From: Streptomyces sp. CBMA291
GTDB taxonomy: Bacteria > Actinomycetota > Actinomycetes > Streptomycetales > Streptomycetaceae
NCBI RefSeq assembly: GCF_014596525.1
Contig: NZ_MSJP01000028.1
Coordinates: forward strand, 1-64,000
Reading direction: 5' to 3'
Length of the DNA: 64,000 nucleotides
Within the stretch, counting starts at the first letter, position 1; each line of letters begins with the position of its first letter. The translations under genes and the position numbers were made by a program. Below, one piece after another: positions 57,403 through 64,000 of this stretch. The notes below the pieces were generated by a model. That model was given only the letters and a program-made list of their open reading frames with translations. It had not been told where the DNA came from and did not search any database.

Positions 57403-58392
57403 ATGGACGCGGACGTCGAGAAGGACGCGGCCGGAGTGGACGGCGGCCAATCGGCACATCGCCCACCCGACCGCACCGGGGAACCCCTCACACCGGCTCC
57501 CACCAGCGGACTTGTCCCTGCCCCCGGGCCTGATCCCACCCCCGGACCCGCCCCTGGCGACGACCCCGGCGACGACCTCGGACCTGCCCGTGGATCCGCC
57601 CCCGGGGGCGATCCCGGATCTCTCCCTGGATTCACCCCCGGATCCGTCTCGGGGTCCGTCTCAGGGGCGGCCCCCGGTGAAGACCCGGACCCGAGCCGCC
57701 CCTCCGGCGGGATCATGGCCCTGTCGCTGCCCTACCAGGTCGTCCTCGCCGTGGCGCTCGCCGTCGTCGGCGTCTTCGCCGGTGTCCATCTGGCGATGGT
57801 GTTCCTGCACGTGGCGCCGGCGAACACGCTGACCAAACGGCACGGTCAGGCCGTGGACGACTGGATCTACCCGGAGTTCGAGCAGAACTGGAAGCTCTTC
57901 GCGCCCAATCCGCTCCAGCAGAACGTCTCGGTGGAGGTCCGCGCCGAGGTCGCCGCCCCCGACGGCGCCCGTCGCACCGGCGGCTGGATCGACCTCACCG
58001 CCCAGGACGCCGAGGCGATCCGGCACAACCCGATGCCCAGCCACACCCAGCAGAACGAACTCCGCCGGGCCATCGACTTCTACCTCGGCACGCACGGCGA
58101 CGACCACCGCCCCAACGGGCTGCGGGGCGCGCTCTCGGAGGAGTACATGCGCCGGATCGCGATGCTCAGGCTCGACGCCCTGCCCGGCCTCAGGGACGCC
58201 GAGGGGAAGGCGCTCTCCGGGGAGGTGCGGCGCATCCAGCTCCGTACGGTCACCCGGCCCGTCCCCGCACCCGCGTGGAGCACCGAGAAGACCGACACCG
58301 CCACCTCCACCCGTGAGTTCCCGTGGTGGCCGGTCACCGACGCCGACCGTCCCGCCGGAACCGACCGAAGCCGTACGGAGGCGGGCCGATGA
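57403..58392 (+). CDS. DUF5819 family protein (SdpA-like)
   Basis: A 329-residue protein. Residues 1-105 are Pro/Gly/Asp-rich and disordered. A membrane helix follows (YQVVLAVALAVVGVFAGVHLAMVFL), then an extracellular domain with the family motif WIYPEFEQNWKLFAPNPLQQN. The start ATG 57403 has GGGGCGGG upstream; it may lie further down. It is divergent from paaA and ends in a four-base overlap (ATGA) with the HTTM gene. DUF5819 proteins regularly pair with HTTM proteins, as SdpA pairs with SdpB. Confidence 0.84.
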   Translation: MDADVEKDAAGVDGGQSAHRPPDRTGEPLTPAPTSGLVPAPGPDPTPGPAPGDDPGDDLGPARGSAPGGDPGSLPGFTPGSVSGSVSGAAPGEDPDPSRPSGGIMALSLPYQVVLAVALAVVGVFAGVHLAMVFLHVAPANTLTKRHGQAVDDWIYPEFEQNWKLFAPNPLQQNVSVEVRAEVAAPDGARRTGGWIDLTAQDAEAIRHNPMPSHTQQNELRRAIDFYLGTHGDDHRPNGLRGALSEEYMRRIAMLRLDALPGLRDAEGKALSGEVRRIQLRTVTRPVPAPAWSTEKTDTATSTREFPWWPVTDADRPAGTDRSRTEAGR

Positions 58393-59810
58393 CCAGCCCC
58401 AACTCTGCCCCCAACTCTGCCCCCACCCCTGGCCCCACCCCTGGCCCCAGCGCCGCCCCGGAGCCCCTCTCCAGGACCCTCCCGGAGCCCGCGCCCGCGC
58501 CCGCCTCCGCCCTCGCTCCCGCGCCCGCCCCCGCCCCCGCTCCCGTCTCGGAATCCGGCTCCACGCGCGCGCGTGCCCCGAAAACCGGCTCCACGCGCGC
58601 GCGTGAGTCCTTCGAACGGCGGCTCGCGCGGGCCGTCCAGACCGTCACGAGCCGCTCCCTCGGCCCGTACCAGAGCGCGGTCATCCGGATCGGCTTCTCG
58701 CTGACCTGGCTGTTCTTCCTGCTGCGCGAGTTCCCCCACCGCGCCGAGCTGTACGGTCCCGACGGCCCCTGGTCCTGGGAGATGGCCAACCGGCTGATCG
58801 CCGACAACCGGGCCTTCACGGTGCTGCTGTGGTCGGACGGGCGCCCGTGGTTCGAGTTCGTCTACGCGGTCGCGGTGCTCTCCGCCGTCCTGCTGCTGCT
58901 CGGCTGGCGCACCCGGGCCGTCTCCGCCGTGTTCATGGTCGGCGTCCTGTCGCTCCTGAACCGGTCCGTCTTCGTGGGCGACGGCGGCGACAACGTCCTC
59001 CACCTCGCCGCGCTCTACCTCGTCTTCACCCGGTGCTCCCAGGTCTGGTCCCTCGACGCCCGGCGGGCCGCCCGCGAGGCGCGCGCCTCACGCGCGGGAG
59101 AGCCGCAGGGCCGGGACCGCGTCGGCCCGCTCCTGTGGACCGTCCTCGGCGGCTTCCTCCTCGTCACGACCTGGTTCTCGAACGTCACCGGCGAGTGGTG
59201 GCTGCCGGTGCTCCTGTGGGTGCTCTGGCTGGGGAACGGCCTGTGGTGGCTGGTCTGCCGGAGCGCGCCCGGCGAGCCGCGCACCCTGCTGGACGCGCTG
59301 GCCCACCTCGCCCACAACGCCGCCCTCCTGGTGATCATGGCGGAGGTCTGTCTGATCTACGCCACGGCCGGCTGGTACAAGATCCAGGGCTCGCGCTGGC
59401 AGGACGGCACCGCGCTGTTCTACCCGCTCAACCTCGACTACTTCACCCCCTGGCCCGCCCTCTCGGAGCTGCTCGGCGCCAGCGGGGTCATGGTGATGCT
59501 GGTGACCTACGGCACGGTGATCGTCCAGGTCGCCTTCCCGTTCACGCTCTTCCACCGCAGGGTCAAGAACGTGCTGCTGGTCGTGATGATGCTGGAGCAC
59601 GCCGGGATCGCGCTGCTCCTCGGGCTGCCGGTCTTCTCGCTCGCCATGATCTCCGCCGACGCCGTGTTCCTGCCCACCCCGTTCCTGCTGGCGCTCGGCG
59701 TCAGGGCAGCCAGGGGCAGGGACCGGCTGCTGCGGCGGAAGGGCGCCGAGCCGCTGCCCGAGCAGCGCCGTACGGGTGAGGAGCCCGGCCCCCGTACCCT
59801 CGTCGGGTGA
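58389..59810 (+). CDS. HTTM-domain membrane protein (SdpB / gamma-carboxylase-like family)
   Basis: A 473-residue polytopic protein. Residues 1-75 are Pro/Ala/Ser-rich, then seven or eight helices. SLGPYQSAVIRIGFSLTWLFFLLRE starts the HTTM domain, and the conserved motif ATAGWYKIQGSRWQDGTALFYPLNLDYF lies near residue 335. The family includes vitamin-K-dependent gamma-carboxylase relatives and SdpB, required for maturation of the sporulation-delaying toxin. Overlaps both neighbours by four bases (ATGA upstream, GTGA downstream). Confidence 0.88.
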   Translation: MTSPNSAPNSAPTPGPTPGPSAAPEPLSRTLPEPAPAPASALAPAPAPAPAPVSESGSTRARAPKTGSTRARESFERRLARAVQTVTSRSLGPYQSAVIRIGFSLTWLFFLLREFPHRAELYGPDGPWSWEMANRLIADNRAFTVLLWSDGRPWFEFVYAVAVLSAVLLLLGWRTRAVSAVFMVGVLSLLNRSVFVGDGGDNVLHLAALYLVFTRCSQVWSLDARRAAREARASRAGEPQGRDRVGPLLWTVLGGFLLVTTWFSNVTGEWWLPVLLWVLWLGNGLWWLVCRSAPGEPRTLLDALAHLAHNAALLVIMAEVCLIYATAGWYKIQGSRWQDGTALFYPLNLDYFTPWPALSELLGASGVMVMLVTYGTVIVQVAFPFTLFHRRVKNVLLVVMMLEHAGIALLLGLPVFSLAMISADAVFLPTPFLLALGVRAARGRDRLLRRKGAEPLPEQRRTGEEPGPRTLVG

Positions 59811-60484
59811 GCACCACCGAACAGAGTCCCGGATCCGGGACCGCCGAGCCGGTCCAGTACGACGAGGGTTTCGGCCCCGAGATCGGCGTCGGGCCGCACC
59901 CGGAGCCGTGGCCCGAGGGCGAGCGGTACGACCCCGAGCTGCTCGCCGAGGGCGACCGGCGCAATGTGGTGGACCGCTACCGGTACTGGACGCGGGAGGC
60001 GGTCGTCGCCGACCTCGACACCCGGCGCCACGACTTCCATGTGGCCGTGGAGAACTGGGGCCACGACTTCAACATCGGCTCGGTGGTTCGGACCGCCAAC
60101 GCCTTCCTCGCCAAGGAGGTCCACATCGTGGGCCGCAGGCGCTGGAACCGGCGCGGCGCCATGGTCACCGACCGTTACCAGCACGTCCGGCACCACCCCG
60201 ACACCGCGTCGCTGACCTCATGGGCGGCGGCCGAGGGCATCCCGGTCATCGGCATCGACAACCTGCCGGGCGCCGTGCCGCTGGAGCGGACCGTGCTGCC
60301 CCGCCGCTGTGTGCTGCTCTTCGGCCAGGAGGGCCCCGGGCTCACCGAGGAGGCCCGCGCCCACGTGGAGATGGTCTGCTCGATCGCCCAGTTCGGCTCG
60401 ACCCGCTCCATCAACGCGGGCGCCGCCGCCGCGATCGCCATGCACGCGTGGGTGCAGCGGTACGCGGAGATCGAAGCCCCCTGA
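59807..60484 (+). CDS. SpoU/TrmH-family RNA 2'-O-methyltransferase
   Basis: A 225-residue SPOUT enzyme with motifs 1-3 intact: NIGSVVRTANAF, LLFGQEGPGLTEEA and GSTRSINAGAAAAIAMHAW. An N-terminal extension of about 55 residues is acidic and Pro/Gly-rich. The target RNA is unknown. GTG at 59807 overlaps the HTTM stop. Confidence 0.93.
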   Translation: MSTTEQSPGSGTAEPVQYDEGFGPEIGVGPHPEPWPEGERYDPELLAEGDRRNVVDRYRYWTREAVVADLDTRRHDFHVAVENWGHDFNIGSVVRTANAFLAKEVHIVGRRRWNRRGAMVTDRYQHVRHHPDTASLTSWAAAEGIPVIGIDNLPGAVPLERTVLPRRCVLLFGQEGPGLTEEARAHVEMVCSIAQFGSTRSINAGAAAAIAMHAWVQRYAEIEAP

Positions 60485-60558
60485 CGGGAGCGGCCCCCGC
60501 GCACGTGGGCGGGCCCGATCGGCCGCACCCCCCCCCACGCGCGCGTGGCTCGCCCCGT

Positions 60559-62256
60559 TCAGGACTGGCGGCGGACCTCCACCACCCGGAAGCGGTGGGC
60601 GACGAAGGCGCCGTCGCACAGGGCGGCGTTCGCCGACGGGTTGCCCCCCGAGCCGTGGAAGTCGGAGAACGCGGCCGTCTGGTTCACGAAGACCCCGCCG
60701 GTGAGGTTCAGCGAGAGCTGCGCCGACTCCTCCAGGCAGACCTCCTCCACCGCGCGCTCGGTCTCCTCCGAGGTCGTGTACGCCCCCACGGTCATCGCGC
60801 CCTGCTCGCGGATCGTGCGCCGCAGCAGATCGAGGCCCTGTTCGGTGGAGTCCACCGAGACGGCGAAGGAGACGGGACCGAAGCACTCGGCGAGGAAGGC
60901 GGCCTGGTCGTCGGGCTTGGAGCCGTCCAGCTTCACGACGACCGGGGTGCGGACCACCGCGTCCGGGTACTCCGGGTTGACCACCTCGCGGGAGGCGAGG
61001 GCCACCTCGCCCAGGCCGGCGGCGGCCTCGACGCGTGCCTTCACGTCCGGGTTGACCAGGGCGCCGAGCAGCCCGTTCGCCCGGGTGTCGTCGCCCAGCA
61101 GCCCGTCGATCGCGGCGGCGAGATCGGCGACCACCTCGTCGTACGACTTGGGGCCCTGGTCGGTGGCGACGCCCTCGCGGGGGATCAGCAGGTTCTGCGG
61201 GGTGGTGCACATCTGGCCGCTGTACAGGGAGAGCGAGAACGCCAGGTTGCCGAGCATCCCCCGGTAGTCGTCGGTCGAGTCGATCAGGACCGTGTTGACC
61301 CCGGCCTTCTCCGTGTAGACCTGCGCCTGGCGTGCGTTCGCCTCCAGCCAGTCACCGAAGGCGGTGGAGCCCGTGTAGTCGACGATGCGGATCTCGGGCC
61401 GGACGGCGAGGGTCTTCGCGATGCCCTCGCCCGGCCGCTCGACGGCGAGCGCCACCAGGTTCGGATCGAAACCGGCCTCGGCGAGGACCTCGCGGGCCAC
61501 GCGGACGGTGAGCGCGAGCGGCAGCACCGCGCGCGGGTGGGGCTTGACCAGGACGGGGTTGCCGGTGGCGAGGGAGGCGAACAGGCCCGGATAGCCGTTC
61601 CAGGTGGGGAAGGTGTTGCAGCCGACGAGCAGGGCGACGCCCCGGCCGACCGGGGTGAACTCCTTGCTCAGCTCCAGGGGGTCGCGCTTGCCCTGCGGCT
61701 TGGACCAGTCGACCCGTCCGGCGGGCGTGCGGGTCTGCTCCTCGTACGCGTACGCCACGGCTTCCAGGCCCCGGTCCTGCGCGTGCGGGCCACCCGCCTG
61801 GAACGCCATCACGAACGCCTGCCCGCTGGTGTGCATGACGGCGTGCGCGAACTCGTGGGAGCGGGCGGAGATCCGGGACAGGATCTCCAGACAGACCAGG
61901 GCGCGGGTCTCCGGGCCTGCGTCCCGCCAGGCGGCGGTGCCCGCGCGCATCGCGGGCAGCAGGACGTCGATGTCGGGGTGCGGATACTCGATGCCGAGCG
62001 CGGGGCCGTACGGCGACGTCTCGCGGCCGGTCCAGTCGTCGGTGCCGGGCTGGTCGAGCTCGAAGCGGGTGTTCAGCACGGCCTGGTGGGCGGCGAGACC
62101 GGCCGCGGCGTCGAGCGAGCCGTCCGCCCCGTAGGCCTTCGGGTGCTCGGGGTGCGGCGACCAGTAGGCACGGGTCCGGATGGTGGCGAGCGCCTGATCG
62201 AGCGTGGGCCGGTGCTTCTCGGCCAGACGGTCGGTGGTCAGCTGAGCGGTGGCCAT
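60559..62256 (-). CDS. paaN: Phenylacetic acid degradation aldehyde dehydrogenase PaaN
   Basis: A 565-residue ALDH-superfamily enzyme. Catalytic cysteine in YSGQMCTTPQNLL; cofactor region GCNTFPTWNGYPGLFASLATGNPVLVKPHPRAVL; VDYTGSTAFGDWLEANA. Unlike E. coli PaaZ it has no fused hydratase domain, so the oxepin-CoA ring opening must use a separate hydratase. ATG at 62256 has GAGGAG about ten bases upstream. Convergent with the SpoU gene, divergent from paaH. Confidence 0.93.
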   Translation of the reverse strand: MATAQLTTDRLAEKHRPTLDQALATIRTRAYWSPHPEHPKAYGADGSLDAAAGLAAHQAVLNTRFELDQPGTDDWTGRETSPYGPALGIEYPHPDIDVLLPAMRAGTAAWRDAGPETRALVCLEILSRISARSHEFAHAVMHTSGQAFVMAFQAGGPHAQDRGLEAVAYAYEEQTRTPAGRVDWSKPQGKRDPLELSKEFTPVGRGVALLVGCNTFPTWNGYPGLFASLATGNPVLVKPHPRAVLPLALTVRVAREVLAEAGFDPNLVALAVERPGEGIAKTLAVRPEIRIVDYTGSTAFGDWLEANARQAQVYTEKAGVNTVLIDSTDDYRGMLGNLAFSLSLYSGQMCTTPQNLLIPREGVATDQGPKSYDEVVADLAAAIDGLLGDDTRANGLLGALVNPDVKARVEAAAGLGEVALASREVVNPEYPDAVVRTPVVVKLDGSKPDDQAAFLAECFGPVSFAVSVDSTEQGLDLLRRTIREQGAMTVGAYTTSEETERAVEEVCLEESAQLSLNLTGGVFVNQTAAFSDFHGSGGNPSANAALCDGAFVAHRFRVVEVRRQS

Positions 62257-62311
62257 GAATGGACCAACTCCTCGTCGAGCTGGGCAGGGAGACGCGTACG
62301 GAGTTAGAGTA

Positions 62312-62329
62312 ACCGAACGATCGGTCGGG
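62312..62329. promoter_or_regulatory. Putative PaaR-type operator between paaN and paaH
   Basis: ACCGAACGATCGGTCGGG matches the reverse complement of the site before paaA at 17 of 18 positions. It lies 56 bases before paaN and 50 bases before paaH, so one dimer site could control both. Confidence 0.75.
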
Positions 62330-62379
62330 ACAAGGGGGCCTGTCGAACCTGTGGATAACCCATCGGGGAGGATCACCCT

Positions 62380-64000
62380 ATGAGCGCCAACGTGACCGGC
62401 AGGGGGAGCGCGGACGTGACCGATCAGGGGAGCGCCGACGTGGCCGACGGGGGAAGCGACGGCGCGGCCGACCGGGGAAGCGGCGGTGGGACCGGCCGGG
62501 AGGGCGGCGAGGTGACCGTGACCGGGGGCGCGTCCGCCGCCGTGGCGCGGAGCCGTGCCGTCGCCGTCGTCGGCACCGGCACCATGGGCCAGGGAATCGC
62601 CCAGGTCGCCCTGGTCGCCGGGCACCCCGTGCGCCTCTACGACAGCGCTCCCGGCCGTGCCGAGGAGGCCGCGAAGGCCCTCGCCGTCCGGCTGGACCGG
62701 CTCGTCGCGAAGGGGCGCATGGACGCCACCGCGCGCGAGGAGGCGCTGGGACGGCTGCACCCGGCCCGGGACCTCGCGGAACTCGCCGACGCGGCCCTCG
62801 TCGTCGAGGCGGTCGTCGAACTGCTCCCCGTCAAGCAACGGCTCTTCGCCGACCTGGAGGAGGTCGTCGCCGACGACACCGTCCTCGCCACCAACACCTC
62901 CTCCCTCTCCGTCACCGCCGTCGCGGGGGGTCTGCGCCTTCCGGGCCGGTTCGTCGGACTGCACTTCTTCAACCCGGCGCCGCTGCTCCCGCTGGTCGAG
63001 GTCGTCAGCGGCTTCGCCACCGATCCGGACGTGGCCACGCGCGCGTACGCCACGGTGAAGGGCTGGGGCAAGACCCCGGTGCGCTGCGCCGACACCCCCG
63101 GGTTCATCGTCAACCGGATCGCCCGCCCCTTCTACGCGGAGGCGCTGCGGGTGTTCGAGGAGGGCGCCGCCGACCCGGCCACCATCGACGCGGCCCTGCG
63201 CGAGTCCGGCGGATTCCGGATGGGTCCCTTCGAACTGACCGATCTGATCGGCCAGGACGTCAACGAGGCCGTCACCCGCTCCGTCTGGGAGTCCTTCTAC
63301 CAGGACCCCAAGTTCACGCCCTCGCTCGCGCAGCGCCGCCTCGTGGAGTCCGGGCGCCTCGGCCGCAAGACGGGCCGGGGCTGGTTCTCGTACGCGGAGG
63401 GCACCGAGCCGCCCGCCCCGCACACGGCGCCGCTCGCGGAGGCGCCGAAGCGGATCGCGGTCCGGGGCGATCTCGGCCCCGCCGAGCCCCTGGTGGGGCT
63501 CTTCGAGGCGGCCGGGATCCAGGTCCGGCGCAAGGGCGGCAACGGGTACGTGCTGCTGCCCGGCGGTGGTCGGCTCTGCCTCGCCGACGGTGAGACCTCC
63601 TTCGAGTACGACACCGACGAGATCGTCTACTTCGACCTCGCGCTGGACTACGCGCGCGCGACCCGGATCGTCCTCTCGACCCGGGAAGGGACCTCGGAGG
63701 AGACGCTCGCCGAGGCGGTCGGGCTCTTCCAGGCCGTCGGCAAGCGGGTCTCCGTGATCGGCGACGTGCCCGGCATGATCGTGGCCCGTACGGTCGCCAT
63801 GCTGGCCGATCTCGCGGCCGACGCCGTGGACCGGGGCGTGGCCACCGCCGAGGACGTGGACACCGCCATGCGCCTGGGCGTCAACTACCCGGCGGGACCG
63901 CTCGAATGGGCCGCGAAGCTGGGCCACGCGCGCGTACGGGAGCTTCTCGACGCGCTGCACGAGCGCTACCCCACGGGCCGGTACGCGCCCAGCCTGGCCA
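62380..64000 (+). CDS. paaH: 3-hydroxyacyl-CoA dehydrogenase PaaH (cut by window edge)
   Basis: At least 540 residues, running off the right end. Rossmann motif VAVVGTGTMGQGIAQVALVAG (about residue 62), catalytic histidine region GLHFFNPAPLLPLVEVVSG, and ETPGFIVNRI-like DTPGFIVNRIARPFY. A second C-terminal 3HCDH repeat follows with PGMIVARTVAMLADLAADAV and GVNYPAGPLEW. This double-domain form is PaaH, oxidising 3-hydroxyadipyl-CoA. The first 50 residues are low-complexity (repeats of GSADV); a GTG start near 62512 (MTVTGGAS) is a good alternative. ATG at 62380 has GGGAGG about eight bases upstream. Confidence 0.92.
   Translation, partial: MSANVTGRGSADVTDQGSADVADGGSDGAADRGSGGGTGREGGEVTVTGGASAAVARSRAVAVVGTGTMGQGIAQVALVAGHPVRLYDSAPGRAEEAAKALAVRLDRLVAKGRMDATAREEALGRLHPARDLAELADAALVVEAVVELLPVKQRLFADLEEVVADDTVLATNTSSLSVTAVAGGLRLPGRFVGLHFFNPAPLLPLVEVVSGFATDPDVATRAYATVKGWGKTPVRCADTPGFIVNRIARPFYAEALRVFEEGAADPATIDAALRESGGFRMGPFELTDLIGQDVNEAVTRSVWESFYQDPKFTPSLAQRRLVESGRLGRKTGRGWFSYAEGTEPPAPHTAPLAEAPKRIAVRGDLGPAEPLVGLFEAAGIQVRRKGGNGYVLLPGGGRLCLADGETSFEYDTDEIVYFDLALDYARATRIVLSTREGTSEETLAEAVGLFQAVGKRVSVIGDVPGMIVARTVAMLADLAADAVDRGVATAEDVDTAMRLGVNYPAGPLEWAAKLGHARVRELLDALHERYPTGRYAPSLA

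Noticed and set aside
62257..63960. Extension of the paaN frame over the paaH region on the minus strand
   Set aside because: The PaaN N-terminus MATAQLTTDRLAEKH at 62256 has a ribosome-binding site; beyond it the frame is antisense to paaH.

Overview
The window is about 64 kb of very GC-rich DNA with many GTG starts. It carries the canonical Streptomyces chromosomal replication-origin neighbourhood. The gene order rsmG-parA-parB / jag-yidC-yidD-rnpA-rpmH / dnaA / oriC / dnaN-gnd-recF-dciA-gyrB-gyrA, two perfect parS sites, and a dnaA-dnaN gap full of TTGTCCACA-like DnaA boxes make the genus assignment (Streptomyces or a close relative) very secure. The species cannot be told from the sequence alone.

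Layout, left to right. (1) 1-142: the 3' end of an IS5-type transposase, ending six bases from the stop codon of a GNAT acetyltransferase. (2) 149-6945, all on the minus strand: GNAT, parB, parA (two parS sites in and just upstream of parA), rsmG, a terminator, then jag, yidC, yidD, rnpA and rpmH. (3) 6946-20156, plus strand: dnaA with a DnaA box in its leader, oriC (about 9541-10140), dnaN, gnd-type 6-phosphogluconate dehydrogenase, recF, dciA-like DUF721, gyrB, gyrA and a DUF3566 membrane protein. (4) 20265-24372: tRNA-Ile(GAT), DLW-39 peptide, an exported membrane-anchored protein of unknown function, a Ser/Thr kinase, an HTH regulator and tRNA-Ala(TGC). (5) 24462-28430: an arsenic-resistance cluster in two divergent pairs, arsO-like flavoprotein / arsR1 and acr3-arsR2 / arsC, each pair with inverted-repeat operators between them. 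(6) 28712-36731: small secreted protein, DUF5324 protein, cyclophilin, zinc-finger rhomboid protease, crgA, DUF881 protein, three class E sortases and pabA. (7) 36826-45056, minus strand: the cell-wall growth and phosphorylation operon fhaA-fhaB-PP2C-rodA/ftsW-pbpA-pknB. (8) 45467-52026: tRNA-Leu(CAG), a two-component system whose kinase has an unusual C-terminal membrane-anchored BamE-like domain, a DUF2252 protein, a J-domain protein and a rhodanese. (9) 52194-64000: phenylacetic-acid catabolism (paaABCDE, paaN, paaH start) with an acyl-CoA dehydrogenase. Embedded in it is an apparent three-gene unit, DUF5819-HTTM (SdpA/SdpB-like)-SpoU methyltransferase.

How the parts work together: ParAB and parS segregate the origin, DnaA and its boxes control initiation, and DnaN, RecF, DciA and gyrase serve replication. 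The PknB/PP2C/FHA/PbpA/RodA operon together with CrgA controls peptidoglycan growth and division. The SrtE sortases anchor surface proteins. The most interesting signals are: near-identical 18-bp operators (in opposite orientation) in front of paaA and between paaN and paaH; perfect DnaA boxes outside oriC, especially a cluster between the rhomboid gene and crgA; the SdpAB-like membrane pair; the histidine kinase with a C-terminal BamE-like module; cysteine-pair tails on the arsenic proteins; and a 14-bp G-rich tandem repeat able to form G-quadruplexes. All calls come from reading the sequence; no database search was possible.
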